From positions 26,317,906 to 26,381,905 of the forward strand of contig CM038221.1 of assembly GCA_021442155.1 (NCBI GenBank): DNA of 64,000 nt, written 5' to 3'. Source of the stretch: Cymbidium sinense. Lineage: Eukaryota > Streptophyta > Magnoliopsida > Asparagales > Orchidaceae. The notes under the pieces are model-generated. The model searched no databases, was not told where the DNA came from, and saw nothing but the letters and a program-made list of their open reading frames with translations. Numbering within the stretch: position 1 is the first letter of the stretch; the number at the start of each line of letters is the position of its first letter. Both the position numbers and the translations under genes were made by a program. Of this stretch, positions 50,001 through 63,189 are shown in pieces.

Positions 50001-51779
50001 TTTAATTTGTCTCATTTAGATTCAAAAGAGTCAAATGGGTCAAGTTGACCAATTTAATAAATTTGACCAAATTGGGTTGGGTTAGGTGTTGAGTCAAGTT
50101 CAATTGGTTAATTGAAAATTATTATAGGCTTTAGTTTGGTTTAATTTGGATTTAATTTAGATTTTGGCTAATTTGACCCTTTAGGTCAATTTGGGCTAGG
50201 TTGGGTCAAGTTGACCAATTGGTCAAGTTGACTAATTATCAATGGCTCTTTGATTCAAGATCAAATAAGTGATTTGGAATGAACTTGAGCCATTGGTTGC
50301 AATCAATTTGGATCAAATCATGATTTGACCTATTTTGGATTTTTAGGCCAATTTGGGTCAACTTAGGTCAAATGGCTAATTGGACTTGGTTTGGCTCAAT
50401 TAAAGGTTTGGTCATATTTAATCATTATTATGAGTGGGTTTGAGTTAATGGTTTCAATCAATTTAGTATATAGTGGGTTTTAGCTAGTTTGGGTTTCATT
50501 TGAGCTAAAGGTTGACTTGGTTTTACCCAATTCAAGACAATTGATTGACCTAGGATGATTATTGATCATGATATAGGGTTTGGATGGGCTTAGTTCAATC
50601 CAATTTGGGTTGAATTAGAACTTGGCTCAAAAAGATCTTTTAGGTCACTTTGGGTCAAGTGGACTTAAATGGGACAATTAGCAATGACTTGATTCAAGTT
50701 TAAATGAACTCACATATGACTTAGATGGAAATATAAATCAATTTCAAGGGTTTGAATCCATATGGATTTTGGTTCAAATGATAATTTCAAGTCAAAAGGG
50801 GTCAACATGGGCTTGCGTTGACTTGGATTGGATTGATCATTATAGTTTGTCTTTATTTTTGGAACAATGATTGAAGGAGTGATTGAATCATGAAGAAATT
50901 CATGGGTTTTGAGTTGATTTAGATATCATTTAATCAAGTTCAAGAAATTAGCTAAAAAGGCTAAAATTGGGAATTTGATTTGATTTGGGTTTTGTTTTGG
51001 CCACTTGGATTTATATTTTATTTATATTTGTTAATATAAATGAAGATATAAATGGTTCATGAGAAAATCACTTGGGTTTGGAGTGATTTGAGCAAATTTG
51101 ACCAAATTGACGGATGTAGGGAAAAAGGGATTAAGTAGAAAATTGATTTGGTTTGGTCTATTTTGGTTTGATTTGAATGATTTGAATTTATATTTCATTT
51201 ATATTTGTGAATATAAATGAAGGAATGATTGATTTACAAATAAATAAACCAAATTTGATTTGGTTTAAAGGAGTTTTTGGCTAAGCATATGAAGATGGTT
51301 CCTATGGCTTTGAAAGGGGTTTTGAAGTTTGAATTCAATCATGGGTTTCAATCATTTAGAGTTGGATTTGATTTATGATTTGGGTTGGGATTTGATTTGA
51401 GATTGGATTTATGATCTTGAGAAAATCAATTGAATTGGGGTTGATTTGAATTTACAAGTCCATAAGATAAAATCAAGCTTATGAGAGGATTTGGAATTTC
51501 AATTCAATCATGGGTTTCAATCATTTGATTTTGGATTGGATTTATGATCTTGGAATTGAATTTGAGGTTTTGTTAGCAAGAATTAGGTTTAAGGCTATAG
51601 GGTATGCAAGTCTTCCTAAATCCCTAAAGCATAACCTCTTCCTATGGCTAACTCTTCTAAGTCTCTAGGCTTAGGTTAAGTGTTCACTTAATCACTAGAA
51701 GTGTCTTTAAGAGCAGTATCTACAAGAGTCCTATATCTATGATGAAGTTGAGAGCTCACTCCCAAAAGTGAGGTCAATA
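47041..51779 (-). repeat. LTR copy of the same family with a 3-kb internal deletion
   Basis: It starts with the GAATAGTGTACTATCTC block (compare 26534 and 5680) and ends in AAAAGTGAGGTCAATA, a variant terminus. Co-linearity holds to about 47225, then jumps to the equivalent of about 8850 in the left LTR, and continues through the TTAA region, GATC island (48480-48790), GGTCAA array (49800-50670) and AT hairpins (near 51010 and 51190). The missing piece (about 5870-8850 of the left LTR) accounts for its 4.7-kb length. At the junction there is a short direct repeat, TTGGAGAGAAATAAAATA. Confidence 0.8.
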
Positions 51780-54410
51780 GTACAAAATCATTAAGAGTTT
51801 GACACACAAATTATATTTTTATTTTTTATTCTTATTGTAAAGTGTTGGGGTTATACATGCCTGTTGTAGAAAAGTATGAAATTGAGTTTGTACTTGCTCG
51901 ATGTAGGAAGATATGGGTGATTGAATGTAATCTTATTTTGATTAATGAATTCTTAGTCAGGGAGATTAGGCGTGGATGTAGGCTGATTTTTTAATTTGAT
52001 CGAACCATGTAAAAATCTTTTTGTGGGCTCCAAAAATTTGCCACCGACCTCTCACATTGAAAATAGTATGATTTAAAAATGTTGGTGTAATTTTCAGAAG
52101 GTAGATGAAATAGTAGATAACACACTACCCAGAGATTTCACCCTCATTTTATGAGGACTTTAGATCTGGTTCTAGGTTTCGTATAGCCACAAGCAACTAT
52201 AGTTAATTACCTTATCAATGCTGAGAGAGAACTTTCGATTAAGGCTAGTCATTAGGTCACTAAATGCGTAGTGTACAGTAGCATCTTGTAAAGTTTTGAA
52301 ATTTAGAATTTATGAATTTAATAATTTTTAACTTAAAGCGGATGGTTGGGGGAATGATGACATGCCCGATCTAGATCTCATGGTTCCGTCATCCCGGGCT
52401 ATCATCCAGTCTACTTAATTAGAAGGTAGTCCAACGAAGGATCCTTATCGACACATGGGTTACGTCATTCAAATAATCCTTGTGGTATTTATCATGAAAA
52501 TAAGCTTAAGTCTACCTTGGTTGACGATGGATTTTTGCCCTATCATGTCCCTATGATTCACAACTCAAAGAAAAAGCCATTGAGCATACTACATAGTATG
52601 ATCATAATATAATAGTTTCATTTGGTGGAAATCACTCGATTAGAGGACTTTGGTTAATTATATCGTATGTGGCTCAGCCAAGCGGTCGGAGGACACGTGT
52701 CACATCCTTCTTGCTGAGATTGATTGAGTAAACAAAGTAGAACACTTGATTTGACTTTGGCTCCTTTGTAAGCTAGAATTTTCTCAATTTTTCATCTTTA
52801 ATAAATAGTTACAGAAGGTGGATTGAGTTAAATTTTACTTTAAGTTTTTAAAGATTAAATTTCATTTAAGCATTAATAGCTTAGTGATATATTAGATATC
52901 GCATTTGGATTGATACTCAATTTAAGTTAATTTAATCTGAAATTAAAATCATATTTGATGAAATATCCCTCCATTGAAATCTTCATTCAACACAGCCATC
53001 ATCGAGGTTTATAAATTTGCTTGATCATTTAATTTATTGTTTCATATCTGACTCTTAAAATTAATAGATGATCAAATCTACATTATATGAAATTAGCTTC
53101 TTAGATGCTTTAATAAGTTGAAATTTTATAATAATTAAATTTTTAGTTTTGTTAACACTCACTCTAAGACTCAAGCGGAAGCAACCCACATCCTCTTGAA
53201 TCTAAACATTCATCGTGGTGTTGAGGCCCATGTGGGTATTTAATAATTCAAATAATTTTATATTTAAATTATGAGATTAATTTTATATTTTTATTTAATT
53301 CCAACTTAGCCTACACAGCCTTTTCAGATATTAAAATTTATGCTTTAAATCTCATATAGCATGCAGATATTTTTTTTAGCTTAGATAATTTCATCTAATC
53401 AATGAAATCATGTATTTTGAAAATCATAGTTAGAATAAGAATTTTCTAATTTTTAGATTGAAGGAAGTTCTTTCATTCATGCAGAATTTAATTTAGTGTC
53501 TACTTGTACGAAGAATTGTAGATCCGGTGGCGTTGAAGGCATTTCACATTTTTAATTCAAAATATTACAACTTTGCTTGTATTTAGTTTATTCATTGCAT
53601 TCTTCAAGTATCAATGATTATTTAGCTTACGATCATTAACAATCTTTTAAATATTTATCAACTCATCATATTCAACTTTTTCTTGATAGTTTATTGTGCA
53701 TACTTTAAGCAAGCTTATTTGAATTCAAGTTTCTTTTGAATATTCATTAAGAAGTCTTGTCAATACTTGCTAATAAGCCATTCAGTTATAGTGAAAACCT
53801 ATTATAAATTTTATCTGGATTCGATTAGTTTTGAAGATAGACACTTAGATATATCACAAATCTCATTGTGTTTCAAATTCAATTTTAAATGTAAGACCCA
53901 AATGGTTCTTTTAAAGGCTACATTCATGAATGATCATGAGTTCTTAACGAATTTGTCTTATATGAAAGTTATCAAATTTCTTACACACTTTATTCTCAAT
54001 TTAGAATTGGACATTTAGACTTACCACCAATCATTTGTCATTTAATATTCAATTTAGATATTTACTTCATTTGATATTAAATATGATTTGTTCACATAAA
54101 AAGGATTTTAAATCCAATATGAATTTATCCTCAATTCCAGATCAAGTTTCATATCTATGTGCTTAAAATATTTTGTAAGTGTTCTTCCTTCTTTTCTTTC
54201 TTAACATTTATTTTGTATTTATTATGTATTTTTCTTTTATTAAATTTGAGTTTAGATGATTTTCCATTTAAATTTGCTTAAGTCCAAATTTCAATCCAAA
54301 TTTTGTCATTTAATGATATTGTCATCATTCATAAGGCTACATGAAACTATTTTTGCGCATCTCTTGCGATGGTTGGTGGGCCGGAATTTTAATCTCAGAT
54401 TAGCATTAAG
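51780..54410. other. Unassigned intergenic DNA
   Basis: No domain is recognised in any frame. Two slightly GC-richer patches (about 52330-52580 and 53160-53230) have the look of old LTR pieces (CATCCCGGGCTATCATCC, CAAGCGGAAGCAACCC), but no partner copy lies in the window. The one open frame on the plus strand at 53767-54018 is AT-driven and not supported. Confidence 0.35.
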
Positions 54411-54416
54411 GATTGA

Positions 54417-54852
<436 letters not shown>

Positions 54853-54899
54853 CCACAAATTGCACATTAAAATCTGACTTCCTATTTTGGATCAGAGAA

Positions 54900-55662
54900 A
54901 GAGTGGTTTCGACCAAAGAGGAGATGCCGAGAAGGTGGATTATAGCTTCCAATCTAGAAAAACCGAAGCTACTGAGATGGGAGAAGGTTGAGTGCGAATC
55001 AAAGCCCTTTGTGAGAGAGGGGAAGTTTCAGATTTTCCATTCCCTCTGAACTCAAGAAGAACAGCAGGAGATAATAAAAAAATGTGGAATTTCTGGAAGA
55101 AATGAAGGGAATGCCTCAGATTCCCATCCATGTAAGTAAAACAGTCGAATATACTCGTTCCAATGCTCCTACGGCTAAAATCTCAGAGCACGCCAGTCAG
55201 AAGAGGAATGCAAACCAAAAGGGGAAAATACATTAATAAATCAGGAAATCACATATTTGTTTTTTTAACAGAGGAAAAAGAGAGAGAAAGAGATCCCTAG
55301 TTGAGCAGAGCATCCAGCTTAATGGAGAATCGGGAGAAGGAAGGTCGGGCGTTCGATCGAGCAAATGAAGAAGAGAAGAATCGAGGGGGAGGGGGGCGGC
55401 GAGGGACAAGAGAGCAAGAGTTCAGATCTTACCACTTGCAGTTGAGGGAGAAGGGATTGAACGAGAGAGTGGCTTGTTTGTGATTTCCTTATGATTTAAA
55501 TTAGGAGGCGGACGAAATCGAGAGAGAACGGTTGCTCGTGCGGTTGAAGGAGTCTAGAGCAGGAGAAAGATAGGGAGAGAGCAAGCGATCGGAATTGGGT
55601 TGAGGGTCTTGCGCGCGTGGGAAAACTGAGAGGAAGGGGGATCGAGCCAGGTTTGGGTTATT
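54900..55662 (-). other. CT-rich 5'-UTR/first-exon-like block of an unidentified gene
   Basis: On the plus strand this is a GA-rich, less AT-rich island. Read on the minus strand it is CT-rich (TTGCTCTCTCCC, TTTCTCTCTCTTTTTCC), as in plant 5' UTRs. It has a CAAGTG|GTAAGATC splice-donor-like site near 55430-55440, and a 63-residue frame (54940-55131, starting MDGNLRHSLHFFQKF) with no known domain. The coding part, if any, would lie left, beyond the microsatellite, where nothing recognisable is seen. It may be a promoter fragment captured or stranded by rearrangement, or a non-coding RNA gene. Confidence 0.4.
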
Positions 55663-55663
55663 A

Positions 55664-55673
55664 GAATAAATAG
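55664..55673 (-). promoter_or_regulatory. TATA-like box, minus strand
   Basis: CTATTTATTC on the minus strand, immediately before the CT-rich block, at a fitting distance from a start near 55640. Consensus only. Confidence 0.3.
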
Positions 55674-58351
55674 GCTCTCTTTTTATTAATTTTCTTAGTA
55701 TTTAATTAATATGAATTTAATGCAGACATCATTATATAGTGAATAGATATATTGATTGATATTATTCGATGTTACATATTTTGATCAATTTCTAATTCGT
55801 TTGGTTATCTAATTATTTACTCTCACATGATTTAGATGTCGATCGCATAGTAGATCAATCATACTTCATTTGATGATTCAATTTTTTAGTAATCAATATG
55901 AAGTCACATCATGCTCTCGACTCCTATTTCTTTTTCTCTTGATTTTACTTAAATTGTCTTTATATTTTGATATTTTATTTACCTTTGCAAGTCGTTCATC
56001 AATAATCATTTTGATTGATTTTTTAATCTAGTATTTCACATATTTATAATTTAGTAGATCAATTCATCTTATATATTATTTATATAATTACTCTGTGCCT
56101 CCTATTTTTACTTTTCTACACTTTACTTGCTTTGTTGCTCTCTCTTTATAATATATTTTATTCACCTTTGCAAATAAGTTTTCTACAAAGTTTATAATTA
56201 AGTTTTAATTTAAAAAAATATTTTATACGCCCAATTCAACTAAATGCATTGGGTACCATAGCTTCTTAACATGTTAAATTTGTTCTAATAAATATTTCAT
56301 TGGCCTAAATTGCATTTAAGTCAACTCAATTGACAAATTGTCCTAATTAATTTACTAAATTAGTCATAATTCTGATTAAGCCAATTAAACATACAAGCTT
56401 ATCTAATTATCTTAATTACTCCATGACTTAAGCTCAATTTGCTAAATGAGTTAATACGCCATTAAGCCCAACTCCTCTTTTTGGTGAAAGATTGGACATA
56501 GATAATCATGATATTCACTCAATTCTTTAAAATTCATCATTGTCAAGGGTGCCATTAATAATTTCTTAGTTTAACTCACATTGATTTTAACACTTTAAGT
56601 GAGTTAATTTATCCAAATAGGCCAAAATAGTTCTTTTTAGGACTAAATGAGAACACCTACATATATGAATTATCAAATGGTTAAATCATGTCAAATCATT
56701 TACTTTAATTTTAGCTATGAGTTTCTAAAATATATTACTAGTTCAATTAAAATCAATTTGACCACTCGAAATTGGTCAACATATCATTTTTGGGTCAAAT
56801 GAGGCAAGATAAAAAAAAATTTAATCAAACAAATTTCTAGAATTTTTAAAAAATTTATTTTTGAATGTTTATTAGCAAAGGCTAACTAGTTTATGAGTCT
56901 CCTTAGATTAGTTTGTATGGATGAAATCAAATTAAATGGGAGTTATATTAGTAATGTAGGAACTAAAGGAATCAAGCCATCCTTTCCTCTTCTATATTCT
57001 TACAATCTGCTCTAAAATTTCCTACACCTACAACTAGAGTTCTAAGTGGATGAGAGGGGGTTAACCTTGATCCAATCATGGTTAAACCATGAAGGTGTTT
57101 GGCCATTATGGCTTTTAAGCCATGGCATATCCCTAACTAAAAGAATCTTGTGCTAATATTCCTTAAGCTTATAGAAGTTTCCCACCCCTTTTTCATCCTT
57201 CTAAGCCCACCTAATCATCTCAATCACCATTACCAACTAATGAGAGCTCAATCTTTAATATTCATACTCACAAAGAAGGATTTAAGCCAAATCTAGATAG
57301 GAAAATAATCCCCTCAGCTTTCTAAACATCTTAGGTCAATCTCATTACTTGGAATTAGCTTTGCAAGTACTAGCTTGAAACCATAATTCCCCTCAACCTT
57401 AACTTGGTTTGTAGGAGAACCTAAGTTAATACAAGGCTAAGCAAACCTTACAAAGTGCTTTAGGCGCCTTTTAACATTCCAATAAAGAAATTCTCCTAAG
57501 AAGTATGGAGAGGGAGAAATTTCATTGGGTTAGGCTCAGGTCGTACTGACCGAGACCGACCCAAATTTATAGTTTGAGCTTAATGAGAGGATGAAGAGGA
57601 TTCCATGGCAATTGAATCTATTTAAATAAAGTCCAAAGATCTAGGTCAAGCTGAATAGTGGATTAGTCTGACCCCACCCCACCCCTAGATAATTTTCTTG
57701 GATTTTTTTATGCCATTTAAATATTAGTATAAATCAAATAAAAATCTTAATTAAAATAAAGTATAAAGTAATGTTTTAGTAAAATATCATCTCCCCATAA
57801 TGTTTTCATTTTTTATTTAAAATTAAATATATTTTCTATTTTGATAAGCAAATGACAAATAGATTTAGAAAATTTTAAATTAATTAAAATATTTAAGACT
57901 TCTATAAAATTTTCAAGGTCATTTTATATATTGTATTTTTTTTACTATTCAAAAAATAATAATAATAATTAAAATAAAGTCTAAAAAGCCTAAGAAAATT
58001 TGAGAATGTTCTTAACAAAATTTTGTGCATCTTTGAATTTTAATTTTTTTTTATTATTTGATACCTCATAATAATTAAAAACACCTTTTTTTTTTTTTGC
58101 TATTTTTGATTTTAATGTTTATTTAATAATTTTAAAAATTCTCAATAAATTATGAGGAGTTTCATAAGAATAGAGACACATCTCTAAATTGTATAAAAAT
58201 TTTACTTAAACCATTTGTATAATGTTTATAATTTTTATGTTAAAAATACCTATTTATAATATTATTATTTTTCTCTTAGCCGAACATAGTAATGTGATAT
58301 TCTTTAGAGGTGTGATGTTGTGTTTTCAACTTAACCTAATTTATTAGAATT

Positions 58352-58356
<5 letters not shown>
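55674..58356. other. AT-rich intergenic DNA
   Basis: No gene or convincing element is seen. A short patch near 57530-57600 (GGTCGTACTGACCGAGACC) is less AT-rich and may be an old LTR fragment. Confidence 0.4.

Positions 58357-58408
<52 letters not shown>
58357..58408. repeat. (TA)n microsatellite
   Basis: Two TA runs joined by a single AATA break, about 52 bases. A simple repeat in non-coding DNA. Confidence 0.9.
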
Positions 58409-58412
<4 letters not shown>

Positions 58413-60199
58413 TTTTAAATATTCAAAATTTAAAGTTATTCAAGTATGATATTGAATAAGGATAAATGATTTATCTAAAAATAATTAAGTAATTCAAAAT
58501 CATCTTAAATTTCATAAATTTAAAAAGTTTTATTCTTAATTTTTGCTATAATAATTTTAAGAAAATTTAAATTAATAATATTGCTCAATTTTTTTCAAAT
58601 ATCTTCATCACTTTTAAACTTTAAACTATTAATTCATTTGATTGAGCTTAAAATTCATCCACATGAATCTCATTAGAACACTACACTGGTATGCTTGTAC
58701 CCCTTTAGTTTCATTTATTTATTCATTAGACTAGTGATAATATGATTTACTATACTATCATTATAGTTTCCAATTTAATTAAATTGATTTTAATTAGATA
58801 TTAAATATGTTTGTTTATATCATTTGACCTATTCACACTAATATTTGTGCAAACAAGTTAAGTTATCTAAGTAAGTAGCTACCTTAGAGGGGAAACACAT
58901 AATATTCTTGGATTAAGTTACATAACATCTTAAGACTTTGATTATCTTGTGTATTACTTTAATAGCTTAAATCATTAGTATCATGCATATTACTCCATTC
59001 CCTTAACTTAATTCAATAATTTAGTATTACATTATCTATCAAGTTTCTAATACATAGTCAACTACAATATCTGAGTATGCTTAGTTGTGCTTTCTCATTC
59101 CTTGAGTCATGCTCACTTGATCAAAAAATTCATTTAGACTTGTCAAGCTTATATGATTTAATATATTCATAGTATGGTTGCATTCGAGTGATTGTACATA
59201 TGTCCTTTTATGTAATTGATTATCCTTTGAATCAAGTTTATTTTTACTTTGACCGAAACCATGTTTGGTTAAAATTTCACTTGACTTAATCAAACCATTT
59301 TAATGAAGTCATTTTAAGTTTAGTCATACCTTATGATTGAACACCTTTAGTTCAAAGTACACACTTGTATTTTGTTTAACTCCTTCCTATTTTGGATAGA
59401 TAATCTTTATTTAGAATACTTTGTCGTAGTCTTGATATTTAGAATATTTTTTCATATATCAAAAAAACTATATCTTCTCAAGTGTTTATACTCTACTTAA
59501 ACACTTGAATATTATACCTAATAGTCAATAGTTTTGACTATCTCAATTATATTGATACATTTGCATGCAAATAAAAGGATGCTGATATTTTAGGTTACAA
59601 TATGTTATAATAGTACCAAGACCTATTTAAGATTATAATTTGTTAGATGATAGTTCATGTAATAATGTTGAATCATTTTACTGGGGGAAGTTTAGGGAGA
59701 TCAATTATACAAGATAGTAAACTTTATCTACAAGACAAGAAAAAAATTTCTAGAAAAGATCAATGAATAAATTTTAGAATATTTACCAAAGTTGTCTTGA
59801 TAACAAGAATCAACAAAGTCTCCTTCTAGGTTGGTCATTCACCGAGCTGACACTATTTTAATTCACTTCCAAAGTTTTTTAAAACTTCTCCAAAACTTTG
59901 TTAATAGCAAAACAAAGATTTTAATGCAACACACCAAATTTAAATTGACAAATGGAGGGAGTGGTTTGAAGAATGGGGACTAGCCACTTCAAATGGAATA
60001 ACTGTCATCACGTTTAAGAGGTTCATGGTCTACTGTAATCAAATTGCTACATATATGCTATCTTGTAATAGTAGAAATATGCCCTAAACCTCCTAAACAT
60101 TTACATTTTGTAGCATATAATTACCAACAATAAGGTTGTGTCATGTTTTCATATAATGGATACATACATTCAATAACTTAGATTTATTTAAAGAAATTT
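58409..60199. other. AT-rich intergenic DNA
   Basis: No recognised domain, RNA gene or repeat. The 70-residue minus-strand frame at 59081-59293 has no family resemblance. Confidence 0.4.
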
Positions 60200-61010
60200 T
60201 CTTATATTCAATATTATTTTGAATAGACCATGCATTAATAGTCATTTGTAAACCATATTTTATTTGAAAGATTATATCAAAATACAATTCAAAATGAGAG
60301 AAATTTGCAAATATTCTATTTGATTTTCTAAAGGGTCATCAAAGTTAACATTAGCATCCCACTCTTCTGCATTTTGGCAAGATTATTTAAATTCAATATT
60401 TACCACCATTTGATTAAGATTGCATATCGAGTTATTACAATATCATGTAATATATCATGACTTCTTAACTCAACTGAATTTGGGCTTTCCATATTATGCA
60501 AATCATCAAAATCATTATCATCTGAGTCTTGATTAGATAAACCACTGTCTATTGTGTACTATATTTCCTCATAATTCTCATTAATTTTTTTATTATTGAT
60601 GAGTAATTTTTATATAACTCAAGCATATTAAAATCTATACTTACTGGTATGGTGGATGTCGAGGTGTCAACTTCAAGCTGATTATGCATTTTACAGCTTG
60701 ACATACATATAAGAAGATTAATGTTATATTAATCATCTATATACATATATATATGCCTTTGAGAGAGTAACTTAACATTATTCATCATCAGTGATATGTG
60801 TGACCATAAATCAATCATTTATTGAAAAATGACATATAAGATGAATCTCATAATCATTTAAATTATCTAAGTTGGTACCGACTAGCATTTTTATAAATTT
60901 ATTATCACGGTCAATATAAGAAGGTGTGAAATCTGTTGAGATTTTGAGCTCACAATTATATTGTAGAATTAATCAAGTCATTCTAACTATCGCATTAAGT
61001 GTCTCCAATA
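60200..61010 (-). pseudogene. Relic of a second MULE transposase (N-terminal part)
   Basis: On the minus strand the piece near 60330-60390 reads NAEEWDANVNFDD. The matching place in the nested MULE (near 38680-38740) reads EWDE.LNFDD at nucleotide level: GGTCATC(A/G)AAGTT and CATCCCA(C/T)TCTT are shared. To its right both have an acidic DSDD/EGD-type linker, and the piece near 60930-61000 weakly follows the first-exon region of the nested MULE (39200-39280). The frame is broken throughout. The catalytic part is not found, so the relic is truncated or too diverged to see. Confidence 0.5.
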
Positions 61011-61099
61011 GCTTCTCACACACAAAAAAAAAATTAAAAATTAAAAAATTATGTATTGTGATATGCAAAGGCCTCTATCGGCTATATATAGAAGTTTTG

Positions 61100-62010
61100 C
61101 CAACTCATTTTTATGAAATAAATATATTTATTATTACGATAATGATATATTACTTTCATAACTTCTCCATATTTATAGCATTATCAAATTTCTTTGGAGC
61201 AAAAAAAATTAAGATGTTATCCTCATCGAAAATGATGGATGGGATGATCTTTTCGATGGTGCATATTAGCCTTCATCATCTTATGATTCTTTGTTAAATA
61301 AGCATCGATATTACTTTATAAAATAAACATGCTTATTGATAATAATAGATTACTTAGTTATAACTATTTTATATCTTATAAGCTACATCAAATTTCCTTG
61401 GAGTAAAACTATTAAGTTGTTTATCCTTTATCGTCGAAAGTGATAGATGGTATGAGATGCTACTCAATGATACATCTTGTGGGCCACTGCATCTTCCTAT
61501 GATTCTTTACTAAATGGGCTAAAGTTACTTTACGAAACAAACACACTTATTATTATGATAATGATAGATTACTTAATCATAACTATCATTATATCCCATA
61601 AGCTTCATCAGATTCACTTTGAGCGAAATAATTAAGACACTTGTTCTCTAGTATTGAAAGTGATGGATGGGATGAGATAATGTTGAGTGATACATCTTGT
61701 GGGCCCTCCATCATATTGTAATTCTTTGCTAAATAGGCATTCAATGTTACTATACGAAATAAACATGCTTATTATTGCAATAATGGTAAATTTTAATTAT
61801 AACTACCATTATATCCCATAAGCTATATCAGATTTCTTTGAAAAAAAAAATTGAGATATTCGTCCTCTAGTACCGAAAGTGATGGATGAGGCAAGATGCT
61901 CTTTGATGGTATATCTTATGGGCCCCTCTATCATCCTGAGATCTTTTTTCTAAATGGGCATCCAATGTTATTTTATAAAATAAACATGCTTATTATTACA
62001 ATAATGACAA
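61100..62010. repeat. Tandem repeat, about 5 units of about 200-225 bp
   Basis: AAACATGCTTATTATTACAATAATGA-like lines start near 61122, 61324, 61549, 61762 and 61981. Between them ATCAAATTTCTTTGGAG and GAAAGTGATGGATGGGATGA recur in order, with CATCTTGTGGGCC in later units. The last unit is partial. The array lies between the MULE relic and the second PMD gene. Its sequence differs from the subterminal array of the nested MULE, but size and copy number are alike. Confidence 0.85.
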
Positions 62011-62099
62011 ATTAATTTCTTTTATAAATCTTCCTCCCCAATATATATTCTACATAATTTGTTCACGCTATCACTGGCCATAATTAACTTATATAATTG

Positions 62100-63010
62100 A
62101 TGGCACAAGAAGCAAACAATAGTATGAGAAAGCGACCACATAGACATGAGGCAAATAATGCTTGTAGAACATTAGAGCCACCACCTGAAAAGCTTTTTAC
62201 TCACGTATAGGGATTATATTATGTGGCACAATCAAATATAGTTATAAGAGAGCATTAGTTATCATAAAATAACTTTGATAAACATGCACTTAATAAATAT
62301 AAATTTGAACTACATTGGATCAGAGAATAATATTAGGTACTAGCCACCTACTTATGAGACAATTGATCAATTGTTTGTGATTCATTAATGCACTTGAAGT
62401 TTGTAGGTGTAGCAACTCTCTGACATTTATAATTTATCTGTTAACAACTTTAGTAGAGTGTTGGTCTCCCCAAACAAAAATAATTTTCACTTGCTTATAA
62501 GAGAAATAACAATCATTCAACAAGATATAAGTATGATTCTTAATTTACGTATTGATGGAGAAGCACTTGTTGGTCACAATGTTGTTGATCTTGGTCTATA
62601 TTAACAGATTATTATATGAGATCCTCGAGTCACACTAAATTCATGAGTTATTTATAATAACTTAAATAATCTAATATCACCACAAAATTTAATATAGTCA
62701 GTTTTAAACTTGTATACCATTAAGCTAATGAGATGGAGCTTCTATGGAGTCTTACAAGAATGCATCAATTAAAGTTAATTCATTTTGTTTGTTCATATAT
62801 TTTATTTATTATAGAATGTTTTCTAATGCGTGATACTTTAGGGTCCAAAAAACACGTACGATATCTTTCTATTTTGGATGATTTTAAAATATTTTCAACA
62901 TACTCTCTAGGTGTTATGCTATTAGCACATATGTATAGGAAACTTAAAGAAGCTTCTTTTTGGTAAACATGGCTAGTCATTTGCATTTACTTTATGTTTG
63001 GGTTGGGAGA
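62100..63010 (+). pseudogene. Second plant mobile domain (PMD) gene, broken
   Basis: The Met at 62100 opens MAQEANNSMRKRPHRHEANN and LEPPPEKLF before the first stop. Further on, in shifting frames, come LLTTLVECWSPQT (near 62430-62480), QQDISMILNLRIDGEALVG (62520-62580) and, at 62760-62966, YILFIIECFLMRDTLGSK, VRYLSILDDFK, TYSLGVMLLAHMY and LKEASFW. These are the central PMD blocks in order. The C-terminal blocks (W...PY; LP.RV.RQFG) are missing: the reading ends near 62966. Several stops make it a pseudogene. It is clearly a different, more diverged family member than the copy at 34140-36343, and it lies on the opposite strand from the neighbouring MULE relic. Confidence 0.8.
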
Positions 63011-63189
63011 GATTTCATAGACCAACCAACATTATAGGTACCATACTCCAACAATATATCAAGAAACCATTTAGGTTTAATAACAATAATTTAATATTTT
63101 TAAATTTATTTTAATTTATTTCACTATAAATTTATTATAAATTATGTAGATTAAATGAGCAATGGGTAAGAGAAATTTTGATAAATAAT

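Noticed and set aside
55301..55483. 60-residue plus-strand frame rich in Arg, Glu and Gly
   Set aside because: It is GA-rich sequence better explained as the complement of a CT-rich 5' UTR.
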